From positions 4,837 to 30,336 of the forward strand of contig DKAT01000025.1 of assembly GCA_002450905.1 (NCBI GenBank): a stretch of 25,500 bases of DNA, given 5' to 3'. This DNA comes from Spirochaetia bacterium UBA6919 (GTDB lineage Bacteria > Spirochaetota > UBA6919). Below are positions 15,810 through 24,302 of the stretch, piece by piece. A model generated the notes under the pieces. That model did not search any database. It was not told the DNA's origin and worked only from the letters and a program-made list of their open reading frames with translations. The stretch's first letter is position 1, and every line of letters begins with the position of its first letter. The translations under genes were made by a program, and so were the position numbers.

Positions 15810-16403
15810 TCAATAAGTTTTGTCTCCTAAAATATTTTCTTCCTGTACAAAATCTGTGGATATTTCTTTTTTTATAAGGACATTACTTTCTTTATTATAT
15901 GTGTATATAACTTTTCTAACAAAGACGCCATAATCGTTGTAAAAATAAAATTCATTGATATATTGAGAGTTATTGATTTCCTTTTTAAATATTACTATTT
16001 TTTTATATAATCCTTTATTATTATATGATATTGATTTTTTTAAAATGTATTTATTAATTAATTTTCCTTCGTTATTTTTTTCAAAAACTTTTACATAATA
16101 ATATTCACCCTGGATTTTCTGGTTAATTACATATTGATATCGTATAGCTCTTATTTGATTATTTTTTAAACTATAGATAGAAAATTTTACGAAATAATAT
16201 TTATGATTATTTATATCTTCTTTTTCAACTTTGCCTTCAAAAACAGGTTCCCCTGAGTCGGGGTTTTCCTGAACACTTTTATAATACCCATTTAAAACAC
16301 TTTTGTACCCCATGAATTCTGTTGTATTATTTTGCTGTGAGTGAATCAATATGTAATTATTTAAAAAAATACAAATAATTAATAATTTAAATAATGATTT
16401 CAT
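15810..16403 (-). CDS. Hypothetical exported protein
   Basis: 197-residue protein with an N-terminal signal sequence (MKSLFKLLIICIFLNNYILI, probable cut near residues 22-23) and no lipobox cysteine, so it should be periplasmic or outer-membrane associated. The mature part is rich in Lys, Asn and Tyr and in alternating beta-strand patterns such as HKYYFVKFSIYSL, EYYYVKVFEK and NEFYFYNDYGVFVRK; such Tyr/Asn-rich strands recall repeat-type MORN-like or YD-like surface proteins, but no clear repeat unit is present. I do not recognise the family. AGAGG stands 8-9 nt before the ATG. It is monocistronic and converges on the AAA+ gene with almost no gap. Confidence 0.65.
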   Translation of the reverse strand: MKSLFKLLIICIFLNNYILIHSQQNNTTEFMGYKSVLNGYYKSVQENPDSGEPVFEGKVEKEDINNHKYYFVKFSIYSLKNNQIRAIRYQYVINQKIQGEYYYVKVFEKNNEGKLINKYILKKSISYNNKGLYKKIVIFKKEINNSQYINEFYFYNDYGVFVRKVIYTYNKESNVLIKKEISTDFVQEENILGDKTY

Positions 16404-16652
16404 TGAAGTTAACCTCTTGTTATCAAAAAGAATATATTTATAAATATTTATGATCTTATAATTTATAAATCTCTTATAATCTATTTATTTGGGAAACCAG
16501 TATAAGATCTTTCATATGATAATATTTATTTATATTTAAACTAATTTTAAAGATTGTTGGATTAAAATGTTTTAATCAAATTGTTAATTTTCTTTTTGGA
16601 TCGGAATATTTAATTGAATTATTAACATAGGATATGTGGTTTTAGGAATTTT

Positions 16653-17300
16653 TTATACGAGCCTTGCATAGAGGTTGTTTTTTTTCTCGAATCCTATGGT
16701 TGTTGGCTCCATATGACCGGGATAGATGACTACTTGATCTTCTAATTGAAAGAGTTTATTTCGAATGGAAGGGACTATTTTTGTTGAATCTCCTCCGGGT
16801 AAATCAGTTCTTCCAATGGATCTTTTAAAGATGGTATCCCCTGTGAAGACAATTTGATGAGTTGTGTGGTAATAACATGTCGATCCTTCCGTGTGTCCTG
16901 GGGTGTGAATTGCTTGAAAGTGTCCTTCAGTAAAAGGTATTAATTCTCCATCTTCGATTAAATTGGATATAGGATAGATTTCGATATGGGGTAATCCAAA
17001 ATAATTTGCCTGAGCTTCAGCATTTTGATAAAGGTCATGATCCCCTTTGTGGAGGTATATTTTAGAATTGTATTTTTCAATTAGTTCGGCTGTTCCTCCT
17101 ATGTGGTCAAGGTGTCCATGGGTTAATAATATTTTATCAATGTATAAACCTTTTTCAATTAGATATTCATCAATTCTATTCCCTTCATCACCAGGGTCAA
17201 TGACTATTGCGGGTTGTTTATTTTTTTCATTCCCCTCTTGTTCATAAAATATATAGCAATTTTCCTGTAGATAACCTACAGTAATGGTTTGTACTTTCAT
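16653..17300 (-). CDS. Metallo-beta-lactamase-fold hydrolase (glyoxalase II-like)
   Basis: 215-residue cytoplasmic metal-dependent hydrolase of the glyoxalase II/YcbL-like class. The zinc motif THGHLDH is at 60-66 (H61, H63, D65, H66); further ligands are in HTPGHTEGS near 137, the bridging Asp in FTGDTIFKRSIGRTDLPGGD near 155, and the last His in YPGHMEPT near 196. FKRSIGRTDLPGGD is typical of single-domain YcbL-type proteins, which hydrolyse thioesters; the true substrate is not known. It begins 1 nt after the nadA stop codon and is therefore the second gene of a nadA operon. There is no obvious pathway link between the two. Confidence 0.85.
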   Translation of the reverse strand: MKVQTITVGYLQENCYIFYEQEGNEKNKQPAIVIDPGDEGNRIDEYLIEKGLYIDKILLTHGHLDHIGGTAELIEKYNSKIYLHKGDHDLYQNAEAQANYFGLPHIEIYPISNLIEDGELIPFTEGHFQAIHTPGHTEGSTCYYHTTHQIVFTGDTIFKRSIGRTDLPGGDSTKIVPSIRNKLFQLEDQVVIYPGHMEPTTIGFEKKNNLYARLV

Positions 17301-17301
17301 A

Positions 17302-18393
17302 TTAACTTAATGACAACATCCTTTCAAGACTTATTTTAGCCCAATGAGCTATATTATCGGGTACAATGATTTGATTAATCACCTCTCCTTCTAATAATTT
17401 TTCCATCGTATGGAGGAGATAGGGTGGTCTTATTCTAAACATTGTTGAGCAGAGGCACTGAAATGGGGAGAGGGATAATATTGTTCTGTCAGGGTACTCA
17501 TTTTTTAACCGATTGACAAGATTTATTTCTGTTCCTATTGCCCATGTTGAGCCTTTCTCTGATTCCCTTATTGTTCTTATGATAAAATCGGTTGAACCAT
17601 TTAAATCGGATTTCTGAACAACATCAAAAGAACATTCAGGGTGAACAACTATATTAATGTCAGTATATTGAGATCTTAATCTATCGATGTGCTCTACCCG
17701 AAACATCTGGTGGACACTACAGTACCCATACCACAGGATGACCCTTGCATTTCTAATTTGATCAGGTGTATTACCACCTAGAGGTTGTTTTGGATCCCAT
17801 ATAATCATTTGATCAAGGGGGATACCAAGTTTATAGGCAGTATTTCGTCCGAGATGTTGGTCTGGAAAGAATAATACTTTTTGTCCCTGGGAAAAAGCCC
17901 ATTGAACAATTTTTTGGGCATTTGTTGAAGTACAGACTGTTCCGTCGTGTTGGCCACAAAAGGCTTTTAGAAGAGCAGATGAATTAATGTAAGTAATAGG
18001 AATAATTTTATCAGTTGTGTGTTCTAAGATGGTGTTCCAAGCAATTTCGACGTTTTCTAAACTTGCCATATCTGCCATAGAACATCCTGCATCGATGTCG
18101 GGCAATATAACTTTCTGGTGTGATTCTGTAAGCATATCGGCACTTTCTGCCATAAAATGGACTCCACAGAATATAATATATTCGGTAATCTTATTTTGAG
18201 CTGCCTGACGAGATAATGCAAGAGAATCACCACGGAGATCTGTAAACTGGATAATAGAATCCATTTGATAATGATGTCCTAATATAAGTAACTTATCTCC
18301 CAACTGGTGCTTCAATGTACGAATCTTCTGGAATACGTCCTGCTCTTCCATATCGAGATACTGATCAGGAATAAATTGCACGTTTAAATTCAT
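17302..18393 (-). CDS. nadA: Quinolinate synthase NadA
   Basis: Iron-sulfur enzyme that condenses iminoaspartate with dihydroxyacetone phosphate to quinolinate, in de novo NAD synthesis. From the ATG at 18391-18393 it has 363 residues, at the long end for NadA. Family motifs: LGHHYQMDSIIQFTDLRGDSLALS, then FCGVHFMAESADML with the first cluster cysteine, VHPECSFDVV with the second, and CLCSTM near the end for the third; also GSTWAIGTE. The cluster ligands are thus all present. The longer reading frame opens at a TTG at 18433-18435, but that lies upstream of the predicted -10 box and inside the operator-like repeat, so ATG 18393 with GGGTG 6 nt upstream is preferred. No nadB or nadC is in the window. 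It is cotranscribed with the MBL-fold hydrolase. Confidence 0.93.
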   Translation of the reverse strand: MNLNVQFIPDQYLDMEEQDVFQKIRTLKHQLGDKLLILGHHYQMDSIIQFTDLRGDSLALSRQAAQNKITEYIIFCGVHFMAESADMLTESHQKVILPDIDAGCSMADMASLENVEIAWNTILEHTTDKIIPITYINSSALLKAFCGQHDGTVCTSTNAQKIVQWAFSQGQKVLFFPDQHLGRNTAYKLGIPLDQMIIWDPKQPLGGNTPDQIRNARVILWYGYCSVHQMFRVEHIDRLRSQYTDINIVVHPECSFDVVQKSDLNGSTDFIIRTIRESEKGSTWAIGTEINLVNRLKNEYPDRTILSLSPFQCLCSTMFRIRPPYLLHTMEKLLEGEVINQIIVPDNIAHWAKISLERMLSLS

Positions 18394-18416
18394 ATAACAC
18401 CCATTTATTTTGTATA

Positions 18417-18445
18417 AAAATAAGTAGTTTACCAAATATTGTCAA
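18417..18445 (-). promoter_or_regulatory. Sigma70-type promoter of nadA
   Basis: On the minus strand TTGACA (18440-18445), a 17-nt spacer and TATTTT (18417-18422). Transcription would start near 18410, leaving a leader of only about 17 nt that contains the GGGTG ribosome site. This fixes the nadA start at 18393. Confidence 0.6.
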
Positions 18446-18457
18446 GTGTTTGGTAAA
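18428..18457. promoter_or_regulatory. Operator-like inverted repeat around the nadA -35 box
   Basis: Perfect 9-bp arms, TTTACCAAA at 18428-18436 and TTTGGTAAA at 18449-18457, with a 12-nt spacer. The nadA -35 hexamer lies in the exact middle of the spacer, with 3 nt on each side. A dimeric regulator bound here would block RNA polymerase. The regulator is not known and does not match NiaR or NrtR sites that I remember. Confidence 0.55.
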
Positions 18458-18602
18458 GGTTAAAGTTTTAGAATATGACTACGATTTATTATATAAATAA
18501 TAGAGTATTGATTTTCATTTAATTAGAAATAAAAATTATAACCGATTCCCATTGAATTAGATGTTTATTATATTTATTAATCACATTTTGTAAAATATTG
18601 AT

Positions 18603-21600
18603 ATGAACAACACGCCTATTAAAGTTCTATTTATTGAAGATAATACTTTTGACCAGATTGCCTTTAAACAATTTGTTGAGCAAGAAAATCTAAAATATCT
18701 CTACACCATTGCTAATACAATTTCAGATGCAAAAAAGATTTTAACAACTCAAGAATTTGATGTGGTACTCACCGATCATTATTTAGGAGATGGTACTGCT
18801 TTTGATCTCATTGAGCAAGTAGGGTCTCTTGAAATCCCATTGATATTTCTGACAGGAACTGGGGATGAGCAGATAGCGATTGAAGCTCTCAAAAAAGGAA
18901 TTGATGATTATCTAGTGAAGGATGTCCGAGATAGAAATTATTTAAAGGCACTTCCAGTTACCATAGATAGATGTATCCAGAATAAGCAGGCACAGACTGA
19001 ATCCAGAATCCTGTCCCATGCACTCATGAATAGTATGGATGCAATTTATATTACTGACGAGAAAGACACAATTCATTTTGTAAATCATGCCTTTATTTCA
19101 ACCTATGGATATAATAAAGACGATATAGTTGGCTTAGAAAGCAGGGTATTGTGGTGTGATCCTTCTGATTTTCTAAGTAATCTTGGTATTCAAAATCATA
19201 ACCCGCCCCAAGAAGTTTATCATAAAAGAAAAAATGGTATGGAATTTCCTGTATCCGTTACCCGTTCCATTGTACAAGATTATATAGGCGATAATATAGT
19301 TGTCATCAATATTGCCAGAGATATAACTAACCAGAAAGAAGCTCAGGAACAATTAGACAAGGCTTATAAACATGTATCTGATGTTCAGTATGCTATAGAC
19401 CAGCATTCTATTGTCGTTATAACCGATGTAAATGGAGTTATCACCTACGCAAATGATAAATTCTGTGAAATATCCCAATTTTCAAGGGATGAATTATTAG
19501 GAAAGACTCATCGGGTAATTAATTCAGGATATCACCCTAAAGAGTTTTTTAAAGATATGTGGGATACTATTTCCCAAGGTAATGTATGGAAGGGTGATGT
19601 CAAAAATAAGTCGAAAGATGGATCGTTCTATTGGGTGAATTCAACTATAGTCCCCTTTCTTGATAATCAGAATAAGCCGTATCAATATGTTGCCATCCGT
19701 ACTGACATCACACAGATGCAAAATACAAAATTGAAGATAACAGAAGGAAAGGAATATCTTGAAAAATTGAATAATTCTCTAGAAGACGTAATATTAAATG
19801 TAAAACTTCCTGAACGTACGATAGAATATGTGAACCAATCAGTTGAAAAGCTCCTTGGTTATTCTATAAATGAATGTATAGGTAAAACTACTGAAATATT
19901 CTATCCAGAAAGTGAATCGTATCAATACTTTGGAAATTTCTTGAAACAATCTGTTGAGAATGGAAAATCAATAATTTATTATGAAACTAAACTTAAAAAG
20001 AAAAATAGTGAAATATTTTATGCCCATATCACTACGTCATTTTATGAAGAAAATAATTCTAAGAAAGTCATTAGTATAGTCAGAGATATTTCTGATGAGA
20101 AATTAGCAAAAGATGCTCTTCAGGACAGTATCAGAAGGTTCCACTCCCTATTTCAGGGATTTCCTCTCCCAACATATATCTGGAAAAAAAGGGAGAATGA
20201 TTTTACATTAACACAATATAACTATGCAGCAAAAGAGTTTACAAATAATAATATCTCATCAAATATTGGAATACAACTCAGCGTTTATTATAAAAATAGA
20301 AAGGACATAATTGACGATATTCATCAATGTTTTAATGAGGAAACGACTATCAGAAGGCAATTGGAATATCAATTTGATTTTATAAATGAAAAAAAAATCC
20401 TTGATACTACCTATTCCTTTGTTCCACCTGATTTTGTGCTTATTCATACTGATGATATAACTCTTCGCCACGAAGCTAAAATAGCTCTTAAAAAGAGTGA
20501 AGAAAAGTATCGCAAGATATTTGAGCTGTCTCCAGAAGCGATTGTCTTGCTTGATCGCCAGGGAAATGTCTTGGATGTAAATAATCGTCTCTATGAATGG
20601 CTGGGTTATTATCCTGAAAATATTATTGGAAAAAATCTTTTAGATCTTCCCTATTTACCGGATGAAAGTAAGAAAATTGCTATGGAAGTCTTCTCCAGAA
20701 GAATTCAAGGTGAAAAAATACAACCTTACGAGTTAGAATTTATTGGATTAAATAATGAAAGAAAATTTGGATGGATTATGGGAGCCCCATTGAAAAATGA
20801 AGAGGGGAATTATGATCATGATCTTGTGATGATTTCTGATATAACAGACCGAAAGAAGTTTGAGGAAGATATAAAAAATAGTGAACAACGACTTGACCTT
20901 GCTCTCAAGGGAGCAGATTTAGGTTTATGGGACTGGAATATCCAAACTGGGCATGTTATTTTCAACGAACGATGGGCTGAGATGCTCGGATACAAGTTAG
21001 ATGAAATTGATCCTCACGTAAGTACCTGGGAGAAACTTGTACACCCTGAGGATTTGCCTTGGATTTCTAAAGTATTAACAGACCATCTTGAAGGAAGAAC
21101 ACCTATTTATGAAACAGAACATCGGCTCTTAACAAAATCGGGTGAATGGAAATGGATTTTAGATCGTGGAAAAGTCTTGGAGTGGGATGAAAATAAAAAA
21201 CCTCTGAGAGCAACGGGTACTCATTTAGATATTAATGAAAAGAAATTAGCGGAGCAAGAATTAAAAAAACATCAGGATAAATTAGAAAATCTTGTTTCAG
21301 AGAGGACAAAAGAATTGGCACATACCGTTGAACTTCTTAAAGAGGAGGTTATTCAGAGAAAAAAATCTGAGGATATTCTTAAAAAATATCAGGAAAGACT
21401 TATTAATCAAGAAAAGAGAGCTGTTGTCGGAAGCCTTACCGCAGGATTGGCACATGAAATAAAAAATCAATTAAATCCCATCGCCCTTATAGAACTTATT
21501 TTGAATAAGTTAAATGATGATGAAAAAAAGTTAGCAAAATATATACTTGATGGGCGCGATAGGATTGTTAGTCTCATTGATGAAGTCAGGGGGTTAGCGA

Positions 21601-22106
21601 AAAATGAAGAAACTCACTATCTTATATCAAAATATGATTTAACAAATATTTTAGAAGAAGGTATTATTTTATCTAAAATGGACCCAGAAGTTAAGAATAC
21701 AAAAATTCAACTCGTTAGTGATTTTGTTGGAGGAGTTGAAATTAATAAGGATAAAATTATACAGGTCTTAATTAATCTTATTCGAAATGCCAGTCAAGCT
21801 ATTTCTGGAAAACACGATGGGAAGATAGTCATTCATGCAGAGGGTCATGGACGATTTGCTTCAGTTTCTATTACTGACAATGGATGCGGTATTGATGATA
21901 GCCATATAAATCATATTTGGGAGCCCTTTTACACGACAAAAGGAGAATTGGGTACAGGTATTGGTTTAGATATTTGTAAAAGAATTATTGAAGGCCATAA
22001 TGGCGAAATTTCCTGTGTAAGTAAAGAAAACGAAGGAAGCACATTTAAATTCACCCTTCCAGCTAGTTTGCCGAGTGAAAATGAAACCTATTCGTATGCT
22101 GATTAA
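18603..22106 (+). CDS. Hybrid sensor histidine kinase: N-terminal receiver, six PAS domains, kinase core
   Basis: 1167-residue cytoplasmic kinase with no membrane segment. Residues 1-125 are a receiver domain with acidic E12/D13, phosphoacceptor D58 (VVLTDHY) and conserved Lys in YLVKD. Six PAS-like domains follow at roughly 138-240, 261-370, 387-498, 514-620, 633-750 and 761-882; the second has the NSGYHPKEFF...GSFYWV form seen in many redox or light PAS domains, the fourth is the most divergent. A coiled coil (about 885-935) leads to the kinase core: H-box GLAHEIKNQLNP with H951, N-box LINLIRNASQAI near 1055, G1 DNGCGID near 1093, and G2 GTGIGL near 1118. The kinase should autophosphorylate at H951. 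The input signal and the partner are unknown; no response regulator or output gene is next to it. The ATG has no clear Shine-Dalgarno. It is divergent from nadA. Confidence 0.9.
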   Translation: MNNTPIKVLFIEDNTFDQIAFKQFVEQENLKYLYTIANTISDAKKILTTQEFDVVLTDHYLGDGTAFDLIEQVGSLEIPLIFLTGTGDEQIAIEALKKGIDDYLVKDVRDRNYLKALPVTIDRCIQNKQAQTESRILSHALMNSMDAIYITDEKDTIHFVNHAFISTYGYNKDDIVGLESRVLWCDPSDFLSNLGIQNHNPPQEVYHKRKNGMEFPVSVTRSIVQDYIGDNIVVINIARDITNQKEAQEQLDKAYKHVSDVQYAIDQHSIVVITDVNGVITYANDKFCEISQFSRDELLGKTHRVINSGYHPKEFFKDMWDTISQGNVWKGDVKNKSKDGSFYWVNSTIVPFLDNQNKPYQYVAIRTDITQMQNTKLKITEGKEYLEKLNNSLEDVILNVKLPERTIEYVNQSVEKLLGYSINECIGKTTEIFYPESESYQYFGNFLKQSVENGKSIIYYETKLKKKNSEIFYAHITTSFYEENNSKKVISIVRDISDEKLAKDALQDSIRRFHSLFQGFPLPTYIWKKRENDFTLTQYNYAAKEFTNNNISSNIGIQLSVYYKNRKDIIDDIHQCFNEETTIRRQLEYQFDFINEKKILDTTYSFVPPDFVLIHTDDITLRHEAKIALKKSEEKYRKIFELSPEAIVLLDRQGNVLDVNNRLYEWLGYYPENIIGKNLLDLPYLPDESKKIAMEVFSRRIQGEKIQPYELEFIGLNNERKFGWIMGAPLKNEEGNYDHDLVMISDITDRKKFEEDIKNSEQRLDLALKGADLGLWDWNIQTGHVIFNERWAEMLGYKLDEIDPHVSTWEKLVHPEDLPWISKVLTDHLEGRTPIYETEHRLLTKSGEWKWILDRGKVLEWDENKKPLRATGTHLDINEKKLAEQELKKHQDKLENLVSERTKELAHTVELLKEEVIQRKKSEDILKKYQERLINQEKRAVVGSLTAGLAHEIKNQLNPIALIELILNKLNDDEKKLAKYILDGRDRIVSLIDEVRGLAKNEETHYLISKYDLTNILEEGIILSKMDPEVKNTKIQLVSDFVGGVEINKDKIIQVLINLIRNASQAISGKHDGKIVIHAEGHGRFASVSITDNGCGIDDSHINHIWEPFYTTKGELGTGIGLDICKRIIEGHNGEISCVSKENEGSTFKFTLPASLPSENETYSYAD

Positions 22107-22193
22107 TAACAACAAGCATAATTTTATATTATATAATTATTAAGTAAAGATCTTTTTAACAGATATCTTTTTGAGATTTTGTTAAGAATTTAT

Positions 22194-22212
22194 AAACAGT
22201 TAAACTGTTTTT
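22194..22212 (+). terminator. Terminator-like palindrome after the histidine kinase gene
   Basis: Perfect 8-bp arms AAACAGTT and AACTGTTT around a single central A, followed by further T residues to 22212. It lies about 90 nt after the kinase stop and runs directly into the dispersed 46-bp element, so it may be part of that element. Confidence 0.4.
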
Positions 22213-22253
22213 CCCATGATTTTCCCATCTTTCTCCCTTGAATGAATAGATTA
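22208..22253 (+). repeat. Dispersed 46-bp element, copy 2 (three phased 11-bp units)
   Basis: About 83% identical to 7304-7349. The 11-bp units are TTTTCCCATGA (22209-22219), TTTTCCCATCT (22220-22230) and TTCTCCCTTGA (22231-22241). Like copy 1 it lies between convergent genes, follows a palindrome and T-run, and points the same way. The rest of the 277-nt gap (22107-22383) shows nothing further. Confidence 0.55.
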
Positions 22254-22383
22254 TAGATTGTTTACCATTTTTTTGAGATGTTCTTGAAATATTAGGTGAT
22301 TTTACTAGGTCAGTGAATAGATATTTAGTTATAATTTTTGTTTATATTGTTAAATAATTATGAAATAGCTAATGCCAGAATTA

Positions 22384-23286
22384 TTATAAGCGAGTCGATT
22401 GTGTCTTCCAGCGAGGGTGAAACCAGAACCATTGACGGGGATCTTTTTTTATGATGTCTTCGATATGCTTTGTAAATAATTGGGTATTTTGGAAGATATA
22501 TTGGCGGGGAGATTTGATTTCTTCTGTGAATATGGGTTGGATATGGATAGTGTGGGAGAAGTCTTTATTTCTTTGAATGTGTGCTATCACAACGGGAGAT
22601 TTTGTTTTATATGACAGGATGGCTGCTCCTTTTGCTGTGGATGCGGGTCTTCCAAAGAAGGAAACAAAAATACCTCCTTTCAGTTGATTCTGATCCATAA
22701 GGACTGCTAAAATTTCACCATTCCTGAGAGCATATAATCCCTTTTTGTAAAAATCATTTCGCTGGATTAGATGAACGGGATAACGATTTCTGCGGGTGTT
22801 GATATACTGATCCAGTCGTTTGTTATCCAGAGGTCTGTAGACTATATTCATCGGATAACCGTTATTTGCTATGGAGAACGCCATGTATTCCCAATTACCA
22901 TAATGAGCTGAGATTAATATAAGTCCTTTTTTTTTATCTAATAGGGTCTTAAGAATTTCTAGACTATTTTCCGAGTAATTAATTTGCTGTTGAAGATGCC
23001 TGGGATACCATTTGTTGAACAAGAAAATTTCGAATAAGAGGATGCCCAGATTATAAAAGGATTGTCTGGTGATGTATTTAATTTCTTCTTTGGATTTTTC
23101 TGGAAAATAACTATGTAATAAGTTTTTATATGCTGTTTCACGAAGTGTTTTTGAAAGAAGGTAGGTACAAAAACCCATGAATTTTGCTAATTTGAAGGTT
23201 AATTTAGTGTGTAACAGGTTACTTATTTTCTCAAAAAAAATTACGAGAGAGTATTCAATAATTTCAAGATATTTTGGTTTGTACAT
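22384..23286 (-). CDS. LpxL/HtrB-like lysophospholipid (lipid A) acyltransferase
   Basis: 300-residue member of the lipid A biosynthesis acyltransferase family, which transfers secondary acyl chains at the inner membrane. It has an N-terminal amphipathic region, the catalytic pattern H-x4-E in ISAHYGNWE (H128 and E133), VYRPLDNKRLDQYINTRR with the conserved basic stretch, LAVLMDQNQLKGGIFVSFFG with the conserved Asp-Gln, and the end DPRQWFWFHPRWK typical of the family. Length fits. Its presence supports an outer membrane with lipid A or a related glycolipid, though substrate is not shown. The ATG overlaps the stop codon of the upstream small gene (TAATG), so translation is probably coupled to it. 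No other lipid A gene is nearby. Confidence 0.88.
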   Translation of the reverse strand: MYKPKYLEIIEYSLVIFFEKISNLLHTKLTFKLAKFMGFCTYLLSKTLRETAYKNLLHSYFPEKSKEEIKYITRQSFYNLGILLFEIFLFNKWYPRHLQQQINYSENSLEILKTLLDKKKGLILISAHYGNWEYMAFSIANNGYPMNIVYRPLDNKRLDQYINTRRNRYPVHLIQRNDFYKKGLYALRNGEILAVLMDQNQLKGGIFVSFFGRPASTAKGAAILSYKTKSPVVIAHIQRNKDFSHTIHIQPIFTEEIKSPRQYIFQNTQLFTKHIEDIIKKDPRQWFWFHPRWKTQSTRL

Positions 23287-23453
23287 TAAGCCCGGACATC
23301 AACGAGTTTTCCTTTGGTATTTGGGGGAGGAGATGATTCATTATTGTCAGTGGATTCATTTGGTTTGTTGGGGGTTTCACTGGCGGTCTCACTAGTTGTT
23401 GAGCCTATTGAGGATGAGTAGCTATAGGATTGGCTGAAGGATTCTATTTCCAT
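23286..23453 (-). CDS. Small Ser/Thr/Pro-rich protein (55 residues), translationally coupled to the acyltransferase
   Basis: A short gene read directly from the minus strand: ATG at 23451-23453, 55 codons, TAA at 23286-23288. The product starts MEIESFSQSYSYSSS and is rich in Ser, Thr, Asn and Pro, with a run SPPPNTKGK and the end LVDVRA. It is acidic overall and without a signal peptide or membrane segment, so probably a disordered cytoplasmic protein. GAAGA lies close upstream of the ATG. Its stop overlaps the acyltransferase start by one base, and the frame is unusually rich in G+C-ending codons for this A+T-rich region, both arguing that it is coding. The family is not recognised. Function unknown. 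Confidence 0.55.
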   Translation of the reverse strand: MEIESFSQSYSYSSSIGSTTSETASETPNKPNESTDNNESSPPPNTKGKLVDVRA

Positions 23454-23621
23454 AAGTCTTCTTTAATTAAACATTGGTTATACTAATATATTGAGTGTTG
23501 AAATGCTATAAAACACAGGTTTAAAAAAATATAACCATGATATGTTTGATAGAAATTTGAACGTATAAAATAAATATAGTTAAGATAATAACAGGGGTCA
23601 AGTAAATATTTTAGAAATGTA

Positions 23622-24302
23622 TTAATCTCGTTCTATTTTACCATAAGACAGGGTTACTTTCCTATCTGCTTGTTCTGCAATCTGTTTATTATGGGTGACG
23701 AGGAGAATGGTTAACTGGAATTTTTCTCTGAGATTCCAGAGGAGTTCCTGGATTTCATGACTTGTTTTCTCATCGAGGTTACCCGTGGGCTCATCTGCAA
23801 AAATAATACCGGGGTTGTTGATAATTGCTCTGGCAATGGCAATACGTTGTTGTTCACCCCCTGATAGTTGGTTGGGTCTATGGTCTGCTCTTTTATCTAA
23901 TTTAACCTGATGTAATATCTCCATGGCTAATTGACTGGCTTTCTTGCGGTCAAATTGGTGGGTGAGGTAAGGTAACATTACATTTTCAATGGCTGTGAAA
24001 TCGGGTAATAAGTGGTGAAACTGGAATACAAATCCAATATTTCTATTCCGGAAGTAGGAGAGGTCATTTTCCGACATTTCATCAATTCTCTCCTGATTGA
24101 TTAGAATTTGTCCGCTGGTAGTAGAGTCAAGTCCTCCTACGACATTTAAAAAAGTACTTTTTCCGCATCCACTTTCCCCTACTATTGAGACGATTTCACC
24201 TTTATCGACTGTCAAGTCAATTCCTCTCAAAACTTCAAGGGGTATATTGCCGTTATAGTATGTCTTGTAAAGGTCTTTTACTTCGATGATTGGATTGTTC
24301 AT
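23622..24302 (-). CDS. lolD: Lipoprotein-releasing system ATP-binding protein LolD
   Basis: 226-residue ABC ATPase of the LolD/MacB class, which powers release of lipoproteins from the inner membrane. Motifs in order: Walker A GESGCGKST near 38-46, Q-loop in IGFVFQFHHLLPDFTAIENV (the FQFHHLLPDFTAxENV form is the best marker of LolD as against MacB or FtsE), signature LSGGEQQRIAIARA, Walker B IIFADEPTGNLD, and the switch His in LLVTHN. Length is typical. The ATG is at 24300-24302 with GGA about 10 nt upstream. It is not next to a permease gene here; the LolC/E-type permease at the left edge is a plausible partner. It is monocistronic and divergent from the 24621 gene. Confidence 0.92.
   Translation of the reverse strand: MNNPIIEVKDLYKTYYNGNIPLEVLRGIDLTVDKGEIVSIVGESGCGKSTFLNVVGGLDSTTSGQILINQERIDEMSENDLSYFRNRNIGFVFQFHHLLPDFTAIENVMLPYLTHQFDRKKASQLAMEILHQVKLDKRADHRPNQLSGGEQQRIAIARAIINNPGIIFADEPTGNLDEKTSHEIQELLWNLREKFQLTILLVTHNKQIAEQADRKVTLSYGKIERD

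Noticed and set aside
18394..18435. N-terminal extension of NadA from TTG 18435
   Set aside because: This start lies upstream of the predicted -10 box and inside the inverted repeat; ATG 18393 has a ribosome site and gives a family-like N-terminus.
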